Below are positions 1 through 13,140 of a stretch of 64,000 nt of DNA, piece after piece. A program made the position numbers and the translations under genes. The first letter of the stretch is position 1, and each line of letters opens with the position of its first letter. The DNA is from Plumapathes pennacea (Eukaryota > Cnidaria > Anthozoa > Antipatharia > Myriopathidae): positions 13,860,001 to 13,924,000 of the forward strand of contig OZ038466.1 in assembly GCA_964036295.1 (NCBI GenBank). Direction: 5' to 3'. The notes under the pieces are model-generated. The model saw nothing but the letters and a program-made list of their open reading frames with translations. It did not search any database and was not told the DNA's origin.

Positions 1-1863
1 AGAACTCTTAAACGAAGCCATACCAGGTGGATCAGTAAAGATCAAATCAGATTCAAATAGGGTTCACTAGCGCCTGAGATATCAGTCCTGGAAAGCAGCA
101 CAGACGTTGAGAAAGTTGAATCGCCAAGGGACTAAAACAAAGCGTGAGGTGTTCATGAACGGGACGAGTAAGGTTAGCATCCTAGCAAGTGATGTGATGT
201 CCGCCATGTAACACAAAGAGGAATTGGTACGACAAGAGACTTTCAAGAACGGCTTGATCAGATGAATCCCAAGAGAGGAGAATGGAAGAGGAAAATTGAA
301 AACAGCGAGAAAGAACAACAAAAAATTTATAGAAGAATGCAAGAGGAACTCACTGAAACCAAGAATTACACAGCCTCTCTCAACTCCTTTTTGAACTAGA
401 CTGGCGTTGCCAGTGAGCTCGCGGCGTGAGTTGGGTCGAAACCAGAATATAAAATGGAAAGTATGGGACAAGAGCGGAACTCCCAAGAGAGACTTCCAGT
501 TTCTCACCATAAAAATATCACACAGTACAGAGAACTTGCTTTTGACACCTTGATTAAACTAAAAATTATCATTACAACACTCATACACTTGCTTCTTAAA
601 GGTTGAGCGACCCTGCATTTTGAGAATGCGTGACATATCTTTTTATGCACAATCGATTATGACAGTTTGACTTTGACTCTTATTTCTAATCAGAGGCCAC
701 GATCAAACCAGCCTTCGCTTCACTACTTATGTGTTTTCTTTTATTAACTCAATATGTTTCTTCTATCAGGCTTTCGAGTATTCGTGCTCTGTAACAAATA
801 TAAAATTATAAGCGAGGAATGTCACATGAGAGATGTTTACAATATTATTGCGATTTTGTCCACAGTGTGTTCAGTCCATTTGTGACTGCAAACTCAATCC
901 TCAGAATTATTTCGGTGTATTTTTCATTTCTGGTATTCAATGACCATTGCAAAACAAAGGCTACATGATCGAATGAAAGAAACAATTCAACAGGCAATGT
1001 ACGATACGCAGAAGAATTTTATGAGGCAACAGATGCCATGTACAGAGTGAAGCATAAATCGCCATTGTTTTGCGGCTAAAGCTCATCGTAGCTTTGGTTT
1101 CCGTTTTCGGCTTGTTTTCTTCTCAGAAGTATGTCGTGTCGCCACAGGAAGTTATTATGCAGAATACCACTGCCAAATTCACTCCCTGCAAAAGGAAAAT
1201 AAAGAAATCTACTGTGTAAGAGCATACTAGAAATACGATAATCGCAGATATCCCCTCGCTCTGTGGTGGGTTTTCGGAAATTGGGGTTCTTGTTTTTTTC
1301 TTCCGCTTTGAGATTCTTTTAAAATCTTTTTTACAAACCAAGGTTTGTGTAGCGACATCACCAGTCGGCCGCTAAAAAAATTTTGTCGCACGGCAGTCTA
1401 GTTTAGTTCAGACAACGTGCACAGTCTGCAATTTTCGTGGACACTAGCTGAACCCCAAAGGTCGCTGAGACAACTTTTACACGCAACTACAGAATACTCC
1501 CGAGGCTTGAAAGGCAAGAAAAGCGCAACTAGAATCGTGTCTCAATCAGTTTTGCACAGTCAGCAAAGTCCATCTTCGACACCAAACTTTTTATAAATTT
1601 TAAGACAAGCCGCGATTTCTCCAGCCAACGCTGTACCCTAACCACATACGTGTGTGTTTTCACTTTATAAATCTAATACGCTTCTTCGAGTGTAACAAAC
1701 TGTCAAAGCGAGAGTCGCTTGTTTACATGCTTTCGAATTCTCGCAAAATGTGTGAATTTGGCAAGGATTCAATTTTGAACACAACAACTGCGTTTGACGA
1801 ATTTAAAATCTTTGACAGAAAAAAGAAATTAAGAGCAACTTTTTTTTCTGACCGGGTGAGGAG
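1..1863. other. Stretch without a recognisable gene
   Basis: I read all six frames here and found only short open stretches of low-information sequence, none with a domain, a splice-bounded exon or a repeat I recognise. The sequence is AT-rich and unremarkable. It may be intergenic or intronic DNA, or decayed transposon sequence. The region beginning near 1864 belongs to the inverted-arm element described next. Confidence 0.5.
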
Positions 1864-2940
1864 TGGCACATCAGTCAAAATTCGGGGTTCTTTTTATTTT
1901 GTCAATAGATAACCTATGGTTTGCCAATTACTCTGGTATATTTAGTTTGTCTAGAAACTTTTTCATTTCGTGAAATTTTTGAAAAATCGCCATACCCCTC
2001 GAAATGGCTAAAATGAAAGGATTTGGAGGACCACAAAAACCTTTGCACGCGACCGCGCAACGAAACTCTACACATAAATGTCTTCATCTATTGATTAAGA
2101 AGACATCCACGAGCAATTTGAGCCTATAAATAGAATTATAGGTCAAACATTGAATATCTGGTGTCGGGGCAAAGACAGCCCAAATTTCAATACTCGCAAA
2201 TTTCAGTTTAGAGCACTTTTTCAAAAAATCATTTCTATGTCCGGTATTACTCAAATTTGCACAAAGATTCGGTTGTAATATCTAGAAGTGTTGTTTTTAT
2301 CAAGAATATAAAAATTAGTATGGTACTTTTCATTGCTCGAAAGAACTAACGCGGCTAATTTTGCCAAAATCACAACATCGACTTGTAAACAACGCGCAAC
2401 GATCAATTCACACTTTCGAATAAACTCGAATAAATCTTCGCCTACTACCTCAGACTTGGCACAAAACTCTGCAAGAGACCTTATAATAAGTTTAACTTTC
2501 AATACCACCGGTTAACGATTGATTTATGTGTTTTTTTCCTATCAAAATGCCTCTTCAACTCAGTGGTCGACAAGCGCTAACTGATCGCTTCACTTTCTTT
2601 GCCAATTTACACCTCATTTCGCTTTATTATGCTACAATATAGCACAAATATGTTTCCAAGGATGTCCCTGTCGCTTTAAGAGCGCTTTCTTGTAAAAAAT
2701 GAAAGATTTATGCAGTCAAAACATACGCGCCGACGTCACCGTGCGTTCGTTATTGGTGTCACGCAATCTTAAAACTTAGCGAGATACGTTTATTATATTT
2801 TATAGTTACATTAATATCCCTTGTTTGACCCAAAAATATATTAACTTTGTTTTGTCATTATCGCTACCGGGAATGAAAATGCGACATGAAACTTTATATT
2901 ATTTGGGTATCAAAATGGCCAAATAATGAAAACAACAACA

Positions 2941-4313
2941 ATATAATTTGTACTTGAAATGATACATGAATATATATCTGGCCAAGAAATATCTTTATTT
3001 ATGTGACTGTCTCTCGAGAGTTTTATCTGTTCGTGAAGCGCATGACTTATACAAATATTGCATTTATTCACCCATTCAGACACCCTCATGTTGTTGTTGT
3101 TGTGTTTTTTTTTTTTTGTTTTTTTTTGTTTTTTGTTTTTTTGTTTTTTTGTTTTTTTTTTCTCGGCTCTAATAAGACCTCTTCTCAAATTTACATCACT
3201 AACAGAGATTCACATTTTAGTTTATTTTCCGTATTTTTCTTTCTATTCAGTGGCCGTCTTGTCTTGTTACTCAGTGCCGAGGGGAAAAAAAGAAAATGAA
3301 AGGACTCGTAAAGGCGGGGTCGGGCGGGGCAACTTCCGTTTTACTTTTTCCCGACACACCAAAATGAATACATATTGGTTGTAGAAGCAGCTGCCGTTAG
3401 ATGTTAGGAAAAGATAGCAACGGTGACATAAAGGTTTTAGTTTTTCAAAACAGATTTGGCAAATTGAGAAGCGGAGGCGAGTCTGTAATGGAGATAAGTT
3501 CTTTTTTCCTGTAATAAGGATATTTCGGGGCACAAAAAGGCGATGGGATAAGCGATGCTGAGACCGAAGTTGAATTGATATTAGCACGGGCGTCAATATT
3601 TACTCCGCCGTCTGATATATCAAAATTGACGATTTGCGCTTCACACCGCTATTCTTTGCGAATTGGTTGGCGCAAAAGATCGCAGCGTTGCCGAGTTCCA
3701 GCGGGCCTATGCAGACATGGTGAGAAGGGGAAATCGCGCAAGGCTGATCGCGGGATCAACAAAGCGCTCTCTTGGGCAATCCTTCGCCGCACGGGTATAT
3801 TTGTTGCGGCTGGTTCGGGTACGTGCGTCAAGTCTTTTTTTATAATTTGTTATCTGCTCTGATAGGAAATTCGTTTCCAAATCTGGCTTCATATCTTCTC
3901 TTTGGTACAATTAAAAGAGAAAGAACAACGGAAAATACAACTTTAAGACTATCTGCAGTGCATGGGTGTGCTTACGGTACCTACTAAAACTATTTCAAGT
4001 AGACTACTGTAACTTTATATCACTTTGTACACGCTCGCTTCGATTTATAATAAAAAAATGTGTGAATAGTTGGCGCGCCCAGGCTAGGGTCCCCGGGCCA
4101 ACCTTTTTTCATATATACAGGGCTTTTAACTTAAAAGTTGCCGCTTTTGGAATTTTTGATTTTTGACTTTTGATTTTTGATTTAATGAAAGGGCACTTTT
4201 CTCCCAAAGCCAGTTTATGACACAATTGTATGGGATGGTGGGTTGTGTTGGGACGGAGTGGAGTCTCAAAGGTGTAAAGTACAAATAATGTATTGGAGGA
4301 AATTGAAATTGCG

Positions 4314-4349
<36 letters not shown>

Positions 4350-4557
4350 GGGGGGGGGGGGGAGAGAGAGACCAAAATATATAATAATCCGTTTCTGGGT
4401 ATGGGAGGAGGGAGGGGGGAAACATTTTGGGGATATTTTCTATAAAGTTGTCTTGCAGCTCCTAATGACGTGTACGGTACAATGTCAAGTCAGAAGAGTT
4501 AATTTTGCCTTCGTGCTGTTTTGATTACTCAGGCCACAACCATTCTAGTTTATGGTT
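2941..4557. other. Centre of the inverted-arm element, no gene seen
   Basis: The loop between the two arms contains a T-rich low-complexity tract at about 3103-3165 and a purine tract at 4312-4371. I found no domain or exon. A stretch around 3500-3900 has short open frames on both strands but no recognisable protein. Confidence 0.5.
4312..4371. repeat. (GA)n-(G)n-(GA)n simple repeat
   Basis: A GA dinucleotide run passes into a run of about two dozen G and back to GA. It is a purine-only tract able to form triplex or G-rich structures. Short open frames across it, read as poly-Gly/Pro/Ser, are artefacts of the repeat. Confidence 0.95.
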
Positions 4558-5910
4558 CCTGTTGTTTTCATGATTTGGCCACTTTGATACCCAAATAATA
4601 AAGTTTTATGTCGCATTTTCATTCCCGTTAGCGATAATGGCAAAACAAAGTTAATATATTTTTGGGTCAAACAAGGGATATCAGTATAACTAAATATAAT
4701 AAATATATCTCGCTGAGTTTTAAGATTGCGTGACACCAATAACGAACGCACGGTGACGTCGGCGCGTATGTTTTGACTGCATGACTCTTTTATTTTTTAC
4801 AAGAAAGAGCTCTTAAAGCGACAGGGACATCCTTGGAAACATATTTGTGCTATATTGTAGCAGAATAAAGCAAAATGAGGCGTAAATTGGCAAAGAAAGT
4901 GAAGCGATCAGTTAGCGCTTGTCGACCACTGAGTTGAAGAGGCATTTTGATAGGAGAAAACCACATAAATCAATCGTTAACCGGTGGTATTGAAAGTTAA
5001 ACTTATTATAATGTCTCCTACAGAGTTTTGTGCCATGTTTGAGGTAGAGGGCGAAGTTTTTGTCCGAGTTTATTCGAAAGTGTGAATTGATCGTTGCGCG
5101 TTGTTTACAAGTCGATGTTGTGATTTTGGCAAAATTAGCCGCGTTAGTTCTTTCGAGTAATGAAAAGTACCAAACTAATTTTTATATTCTTGATAAAAAC
5201 AACACTTCTAGATATAACAACTGAATTTTTGTGCAAATCTAAGTAATACCGGACATAGAAATGATTTTTTGAAAAAGTGCTCTAAACTGAGATTTGCGAG
5301 CATTGAAATTTGGGCTGTCTTTGCCCCGACACCAGATATTCAATATTTGACCTATTATTCTAGTTATAGGCTCAAATTGCTCGTGGATGTCTTCTTAATC
5401 AATAGATGAATACATTTAAGAACAGAATTTCGTTGCGCGGTCGCGTGCGAAGGCTTTTGTGGTCCTATTAATTCCTTTCATTTTAGTCATTTTGAGGCGT
5501 AGCGGTTTTAACTTTTTTCTTGAAATTCCAAAAATGTTTGAACAAAATAAATATACGAGAGTAATTGGCACACCATAGGCTATCTCTGGACAAAATATGA
5601 AGAACCCCGATTTTTGACTGATGTGCCACATTTTTCTCATTTCACCCGGTGTTTACGAAAATTCGCTCTTAAGTCACTAAACAATACGAGGTTCGATTGT
5701 ACTGAGCGAGCCAACCCGGGCATTAAATACGAGGTCAGATTGTGTTGAGCGAGCAAATTCGGCCACCCATAGACAATAATATACAAATAAACTATAATTG
5801 CTTAATTTGGAATTCAGTGGCCCCTGGCCGGGTATTTTACTGCTTTAATAGCCTTCAAAAAGCAAGAGCACTTCAACCCACATTTCATCCTTGAATACAG
5901 TGTGCCAACA

Positions 5911-6845
5911 AACACGGCGAGAAAAGTTCACAGCATTTCCATATGTCAGACTGTCAGTGAAATTATGCAAACACGTCAGGAATCGGATGACACAATCTTG
6001 CACGAAGGCACTCTGAAATAGCTTTGAAAGCTAGCGAAAAGATCACAGTATAATCCTACTTGGCCTTCATCACAGTTCCCGGGGCATCAAACGACAAAAT
6101 ATACGGCAATTGTTGAAATACTATAATGATAACTTTACTTTAAAAGAGCATACGCGTACTGCACGTTAATTGATGTAATTTTTCAAAACTCACCGGTTCC
6201 TGAAAGCCACAGCTTTAGCTCTTTTCCAGCAAAGGAAACAAAACCCAAAACACTATTGTTTACGTCTTCAATGATTTCAAATACACTGTGATAGAGCAGT
6301 CCTCATACCATGGGAAAATTCCACTTTCCATTGTATTGTGTGTCGTCATCTTGTCAAAACTTGGATTCTGAAAACTACAATCCTGTTATTGTAAAAGGTG
6401 AAATTTGCCACGGTGATTGTTCGATTTCCACTGACTGTATTTTGCAACTCCTTTCTGAAGAAATATCTGTGTTTTAACACAATACTGGCGTCTGGGATTG
6501 TGTTCATGTCGGCCAGTCGATGCCTTAAAAAATTCGTTTCACGGCTACCAAGCTTGCCTCCGATACACTGGCAAAATGTCCGGGCAGTTTTGCAGCCGTC
6601 TGTCGAACTGCTTGGCCTTGTATCTGCATCTTGTTGTACAAAATCACTTCTGTTCGTACTCTATCGCATGTCACCAAAAAAAATGGCGGTGTACAGTTCT
6701 GGCCTAAGAGCCTGGGAACTAGGTCGTACACCAGACTGACAGACTGACTGACAAACGAACATTAAATTTCGAGATGGCGACACGCTTGGAGTCTCCGAAT
6801 AACGCGATATTTACGCGATACTACTGCATTAGCGTTGTGATGGAA
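5911..6845. repeat. Left inverted arm of the 6-24 kb element
   Basis: Matches 23203-24022 in reverse complement with substitutions and small indels. Short open frames in this arm and its mirror, around 6398-6739 and 23318-23518, are the same non-coding sequence read twice and should not be taken as genes. Confidence 0.7.
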
Positions 6846-6865
6846 ATGGGAAGGGGTATGGTAAC

Positions 6866-7960
6866 ATGGATTGGACCTCCCTAATGGGGGAGTTGCTTTG
6901 GGTTCTTCCAGGCAAGCTGGAGTCAGAAAATGATGCAGTCCATCCTGAGACTGCCAGGACAGTCATCCAATTGTGGAGGTTAGCTAATGACAATTCCTTT
7001 TATAACAGAGGGGGAAATTGCATTGCACATGTAATCCTAACTTTGTACTTTTTAAATTTGTTTTGCTTTCTTGCAGGACTTTGCTGACATCTATTTCACA
7101 GGAGTTTCATCACTGAATCCTGATCAGGAAATTATCTGTGGATCAAGGGTAAGTTAACACATAATCCCAATGCATTAGCATTGTACAAGGTATCTTAGCA
7201 TCCAAGAAGAAATCAGTCTAAACTGATCATTTCCCATTTTTCAGATACGTCACTGGATTGTAGAATTCGTGACATTGGCCACCATTCGAAAAGGCTATGC
7301 AAACAAGAATGTAACTCCATATATGCATGCTGCTGCATACCATATTCAGGGTGCAATGAAAAAGTTTAAGAATGTGAAGCAGTTCAGTGGACAAGGTACT
7401 TATGAAATAATTGTTTTATTGTTAAATTGTTTACTGTTATTGTTCATACAGAAAACCCAAGGCATCACTGCTAGTTGACTATTCTTTTCCTTGGCATTCA
7501 ACATCAACACTCACATGCATGCCACCCATCAACATGAGATACTAATCTGAACCTAAAATATAAAACGATGTTCTATTTGTTTTCTTTTTTTCATACAGGT
7601 GTTGAGAAGAATGACACAGCAAGAAGCAGAAAGTCCAACAAAAAGTCCTCAGAAAGTCCAACAACTGGGACAGTCCAGCTGCTATTCTTCAAGCAGAGCA
7701 CCGAATGACACACTTATGCAAGAAAGAACAGAAAAAGAGAGGCTACAAAAAGTACAACAATGCATTTTAGGCTGCAGGGAAACAGGAACTGATGAGAAGG
7801 AGAAGCTGTACAAGTGTTCAACAGCCACATGATACCAATCCACAAGCATGCAACACCTCAGACTCTGGCTCTGTACCTAGCAATGGCTCTAAGAAAACCA
7901 ACAGACAACCAACCACTGCAGCAAAGAGAAGAAAGCCAAAAACCAAGGTTGTAAAATAAT
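6866..7960 (+). CDS. Spliced gene of the 6-24 kb element, family not identified
   Basis: A chain of exon-like segments with good splice sites: an open stretch from an ATG at 6866, then 7076-7148 (after a ...TTGCAG acceptor, ending before GTAAGT), 7244-7396 (ending before GTACTT) and a last segment from about 7600 to a stop near 7957. The third exon contains a TPYMHAAAYH motif followed by a FSGQGVEKND-like stretch spanning the next junction. I associate this pattern with repetitive cnidarian transposon proteins but cannot name the family. The last segment is Lys/Arg-rich and in more than one frame, with an internal stop near 7770, so this copy is probably damaged. It lies just inside the left arm, reading inward. 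Confidence 0.4.
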
Positions 7961-9031
7961 ATCATCTATTGATTATGTAACTGTACTTTGGCTATACAAC
8001 CAAATTGATAATAAATAATATTGCATTAGTTCAGTAAGTCCGAATGGTCCACCTCCTGATAAGTATATATTTTATAATAAACATTATTTACCAGTACTAA
8101 TATTGCAACTGGAATTTGTACATTTGGGAAGATGTCCTCACTTGGCCAAAGACTTACAGCAAACATTGTAAATTATGCATTATGTCATGCAGCCACTTTA
8201 ACAAAATCCACACTCATTTTTTCTTGGTATGCCCTGGGAGCTGCAGTTACATTTCCAGATGTATCAAGCATATAACCTGGAGTTGACCAGGAAAAAAAGT
8301 GCCTAATTTTCACAGGAAAGCGAATTTTAGTTCCCTGCCCATGAATATCAAGCAGGCAATTCCATTGCATGGGGGAAAAATTGGTGAGAAGTGTTGTTCC
8401 TCTAGCAGTTGCCAACAGTCATGTTTTATTCCTTTTCCCTTGAAGAGGAAGTTAAATATGTCCTGCCTATATTCTACGGTGAGCCTTTGTCTTGTCCTTG
8501 GCTTGTTTAAGGACTGGCATAAGGTACTACGCAGGCGACCAACCTCTGACAGTACCACATTGTCTTCTGGAAGTGGCCTTCTAAAATATCTGATGAAAAA
8601 ATGACATACATGGTTGTAGGTATTCATATCCCCATAGTGATTTAAATATAATGTTTGTGGCTGTATAACATACATGTAATTATGTATTTGTAGTATTAAA
8701 ATATACTTAGAAAGATGATCACTTACTTCAAACACACCTCACTGAGATGTTCTTGTGGCTCCCAGGTAGCTTCGAATGGGCTATAGTTTAGCCACTTCAC
8801 AAGAAACTCTTTTCTCTTCAAATTTAAGCCGTGCAGTTCGCGATTAGTTATTCGTCTATCTGCATGACAGAGTAACACTGTTTCGCAGAAGCAAATTAAC
8901 CAACACAACCGTGTAAAATGCATTTATTAGCATATGAAAGAAAGGCATGAGGGCGACCATGCTCGCATGAAGACGTGTAGAATCTGCTCCTGAAAATTTC
9001 GAACGGAACAACGGGATTTCTACGCTTTTTT

Positions 9032-9873
9032 ATGGCCCAAACGGTAGCCAAACGCAAAAACAGAGCAAGTGGAGGAAGTACAAGCTCAGAAAGTGAAATC
9101 AGATCGCCGGAAGGAAAAAAAATTGAAACGACTCAGCTAAAGCTTCAGTGGAAGAAGATCACGTTCTCGAAGCTTTGACAGTGGCTGAAGGAATTGCCGC
9201 ACAACTTCAAAAAATTCTAGAAAGACTAGAAAGCGTAGAAACCAAGCTACAGAATATTAAAGGAATCTTCGCGCAAATGTCCAAGTTGAAAGCGGCGGTA
9301 AGCAAAATTCAAGCAGATGTCGGCTTCTTGAATGAAAAAACCGAAGGGCTCAAGAAGAACGTGGGAAAAGTTGAGAAAGGAATAGAGTTCACAAATGCCC
9401 AGGTAGAAGCCCTCAAAACGGAACGCAAGAAAAATTCTGGAAAGATCAAGCAACTGGAAGATCAAATTCTGTACCAAGGGGTATATAGCAGAAGGGAGAA
9501 TCTGCGTTTCTTTGGTATTCCAGAAAACACTCATGGCCCCGAGAATACAAGCGAGGTGCTGCACAAATTCTTTCGAGATGAGCTGAATTTTGAGCAACCA
9601 GAAAGCATTGAGTTCCAGAGAGCTCACAGAATTGGAAGAAGGAAGGATGGAGAGTCAAGACCCATCATTGCTCATTTCCTAAGATTTCCAGAGAAAGAGT
9701 TAGTCCTCAAAAGCGTTCGCGAGTTAGGTGAGGAAGCAGATGTTAAACTCTATGCTGACTACCCAAATGAGATCAGAGAAAGAAGAAAGAAGCAATGGCC
9801 CAGAATGAAGAAGGCAAGAGAAGAAGGAAAACAGCGCATTTCAGCAAATCGGAACCAGATAAGTTACTCATAA
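9032..9873 (+). pseudogene. L1-like ORF1 protein (RNA-binding chaperone), frameshifted
   Basis: The only ATG near the start is at 9032. It opens a frame that runs out of register with the main body, which is open from about 9148 to 9873, so one frameshift lies near 9130. The main body begins with a long heptad-repeat coiled coil (trimerisation in L1 ORF1p), followed by VYSRRENLRFFGIPE, the signature of the L1 ORF1 RNA-recognition domain, and a C-terminal domain containing RAHRIGRR and KLYADYPNEIRERRK. This is the standard layout of L1 ORF1p, which coats the element RNA. Confidence 0.8.
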
Positions 9874-10279
9874 ATGGTGAACTTGTTCCACTTTAAAATT
9901 GTAATATTGATTTCTCTTGTAAATGCGGAAGACCGATTCAGGATTAATATGTTCGAATTTGTTCTATTATTTGCAAAAGGAGTGCGACAAAAAGCATGAA
10001 TAGAGATAATGCTAATTCCCTAAAGCAGCATCACAGATACCAAATATCTGCTACCTCTTATTATTTATGTAAAATGTCAGTGTGTAGTCTTTTGTGTTGT
10101 TTCTGAAACTGCTGTTATTGTTCCCACAACTATGTATATTGTTTACTATGTGTGTATTGTGTTTGCGACTCATTAAGATGTTTGTACTGTTGTTAGGTGT
10201 TGTTCTTCTTTTAAGTTCATGCACACTCCAATATGTAGCTCAGATAATTACTACAATATTATTCACACCAGATAACTTC

Positions 10280-12779
10280 AAATTACTTTCTTTAAATGTT
10301 CGAGGGATTCGTTCCTCTGTAAAGAGGAAAGCTCTTTTTCTGTGGCTCAACAAACAAATAATATAATATTCCTCCAAGAAACGTACAGCACTAAAGAAGT
10401 AGAGGATATTTGGCGCACACAATGGAAAGGTAAAATGTTCTACTCGCACGGGACAAACCATAGCCATGGAGTGTTAGTGCTAGTAAGAGATGATCTGGAA
10501 ATTGAAATTTAACAGTCTGAAACGGACAACAATGGTCGCATTATTTTGACTGACGCTGCGGTGCAAGGCTCAAGTTTTTTATTAGTTAATATATACGCAC
10601 CGAACAAAGTTCAAGAACAGTGTACGTATTTTAGCGACGTAAACAAATTGTTGGAAAAACACCATAACACAGAACAAAAACTGGTTTTGGGAGGCGATTG
10701 GAATGCTGCGTTTGATACAGATCTTGACTGCTGAGGGGGCAAACCCATAAAGAAAGATTCTACAAACCGTATTAATGATGTGTTTAAATTTTGAGTTGGT
10801 AGACATCTGGCGCATAAGAAATCCTGACCAAAAACGATTCAGGTGGAGGCAGAAAAACCCGTTTATACAACGAAGATTAGATTATTGGTTAATCAGTGGC
10901 ATATACCAAGAAGTAGAGAGCGCAGATATCATCCCGTCGATCAACTCTGATCACTCAGCAATTATTCTTCATTTCAATAGCATAGAAAAGCAAAAACATG
11001 GTCCATCATATTGGAAATTCAATGCTAGCTTGCTAGATGACTCTAATTTCAGAATGCTTATAAACCAAAGGGTTCCAGAATGGTGTGAAGAATTTGAAGA
11101 AGTTAAAGACAAAAGAGTACTGTGGGACTTAATCAAGTATAAGATAAGGCAAGTGGCGATAAAATGTAGTAAAGAAAAAGCACGTGCAAGAAGAGACAAA
11201 CTCTCAAACGTTGAAGGCCTACTCAAGCAGTGTGAGGATGAATGCGGCACGAACCCCTATCCTGAAAACACGGAAAGATTAGAAGTTTTAAAGACTGAAT
11301 ATAATTCCCTTTATGAACACTTATCAATGGGATCCATTATTCGCTCTAGAGCAACATGGTATGAATTTGGTGAAAAAAGTAACAAATACTTTCTTAATCT
11401 TGAAACCCACAAAAAAAAACAAAAGTTCTGTTCGAAAAGTTTTCACCAAAGATGGCTTTCTGACGTCCGTCCGCGAAAAATTATGAACGAAGTACAGAGG
11501 TTCTATTCCGACCCGTATAAATCAGAATCAAGTTATCCGTCTGAGGATCTAGTAAACTCCTTTTTAACAAATGTAGGAATACCCAAGCTTTCAGATGAGG
11601 AAACATTAAGCTGTGAGGGAAAACTAACTATCTCAGAATGCTTGAAGAGTCTTCAATCGTTGGAATCGTCGGAAATGATGGCCTAACTGTCGAATTCTAC
11701 ACTGCTTTCTGGGATATTCTAGGCGCGTTTCTCGTAGATAGTCTTAACTATTCATATGAGTATGGCGAACTATCGAACACACAAAAACAAGCCATCATAA
11801 CCCTACTAGAAAACAAAGAAAAGGACAAGAGAAAAATTAATAATTGGAGGCCCATATCGCTGATAAATGTCAAAGTAGGATCTAAAGCCATTGCCCAAAG
11901 ATTGCAAAAAGTTTTAGCCAGTATTATCCATCAAAATCAGAATGCTCATGTCAAAGGGAGAACCATATTCGATGCAATACGAACAGTAGATGATGTATTA
12001 GAGTACACTGAAAGATATGGGATTAACGGTCAAATGATAGCTATTGATTTCACGAAAGCTTTTGATTCGGTTAACAGAGATTTTTTATTTAAAACACTCT
12101 CGGTCTTTAACTTTGGTCCATCTTTTATTCAATGGGTACACACATTCTATAAGAATATTTCAAGCTGCGTTCTAAATAATGGATTCTCTACTGGACATTT
12201 TCAGATTCAAAGGGGCGTTAGACAGGGTGACCCACTCTCCTCATATTTGTTTATCATTGTTTTAGAAATACTAGCCATAAACATACGTGGAAACAAAGAC
12301 ATTCGAGGAATCGTAGTAGATAATGAGGAAATCAAGATGGAAATATTTGCAGATGATTTAACAGGTTTCTTAAGAAACAACCACTCCCTTGTAAAATTCG
12401 TGGAAATTACAGAAGAATTCGGAAAATGCTCAGGTCTCCGTATTAATTACGACAAAACAGAAATACTGCTCCTTGGTAATAATAATTCAACGGCGTTTGC
12501 ACATGGCATCAAAATAGGAAAAGCAAAAGTAAAAAAAGCAATCAAAATTTTAGGTGTACACTTCACCTATGACAAGATCTTCAGAGAGAAATTAAATTTT
12601 GCAGAGATCATTGATACCATCAAAGGAAAACTCAAGTTGTGGAGGTGGAGAAATTTAACTATCATCGGCAGAATTCAGATTGTTAAAACGTTTGTCATTC
12701 CAATAATTATGTATCGTATGGGTTTAATTGGTTTACACAAAGAGGTGATTAATGAGGCTAACAGCATAATATTTGAGTT
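10280..12779 (+). pseudogene. L1-like ORF2, 5' part: APE endonuclease and reverse transcriptase
   Basis: The segment starts with LLSLNVRGIRS, the first motif of APE-type endonucleases, and includes NIYAPN, GGDWNA and SDHSAI in the expected order, then a connector and a reverse transcriptase domain with LISLINVKVGSKAIAQRL-like finger motifs, IAIDFTKAFDSV, GVRQGDPLS and the catalytic FADD box near 12350. Several stops (about 10364, 10510, 10732) and frameshifts (about 11455 and 11640-11690) break it. It ends abruptly where the HECT transposon A is inserted, and the same gene resumes at 19668. Confidence 0.85.
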
Positions 12780-12785
12780 CATATG

Positions 12786-13140
12786 TATGAGGGGTGATTA
12801 CCGCCAAATCCAGTTTTAAATTCTATTATCCTTTTGTGGATTCTATTTTTTGTACCACACTAGAATTGTGTTATGCCAAAACGGATTCGGTTTTGTGTGA
12901 ATGGAATTGTGTTATGCGCAAATGGCTTCGGTTATGCCTGAATGGAATTCTGTTATGCCAAAACGGATTCGGTTTTGTCTGAATGGAATTCTGTTATGCG
13001 CAAATGGCTTCGGTTTTCCTGAATGGAATTCTGTTATGCGCAAATGGGTTCGATTTTGCCTGAATGGAAATTCTGTTATGCTCAAATGGCTTCGGTTATG
13101 CCTGAATGGAATTCTGTTATGCGCAAATGGCTTCAGTTAT
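12786..13140. repeat. Left TIR of HECT transposon A with ~40-bp subterminal repeats
   Basis: About 45 bp of unique terminus are followed by roughly seven tandem units of 38-43 bp built on GTTATGCGCAAATGGCTTCGG and CTGAATGGAATTCTG. The mirror copy is at about 19340-19661. Such repeats usually serve as transposase binding sites. Open frames across the repeat (reading LCLNGILLC...) are not genes. Confidence 0.9.

Larger units (their letters stand above)
1864..5632. mobile_element. Transposon-like element with ~1.07-kb inverted arms
   Basis: Two long arms in opposite orientation, about 1864-2940 and 4558-5632, match over their whole length with scattered substitutions and small indels. For example, the stretch around 2100-2250 reappears reversed around 5240-5400, and 2830-2940 reappears around 4560-4690. 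I found no transposase between the arms. Long arms with a short non-coding centre suggest a non-autonomous foldback-type element or a deletion derivative of a long-TIR transposon. The outer limits are set by where similarity fades. I could not identify a target-site duplication, so the exact ends are approximate. Confidence 0.7.

Noticed and set aside
82-510. 142-residue open frame on the minus strand
   Set aside because: No domain, no splice context and unremarkable composition; expected by chance in a sequence of this length.
6398-6739. Open frames in the left arm of the 6-24 kb element (mirror at 23318-23518)
   Set aside because: Identical sequence in inverted arms, no domain, and frames differ between the copies.
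12860-13130. Repeated units that could be mistaken for a CRISPR array (also 19340-19600, 25915-27140, 27845-28145)
   Set aside because: Units are directly abutting without unique equal-length spacers, occur in an animal genome and in the first and last cases are mirrored in transposon TIRs.
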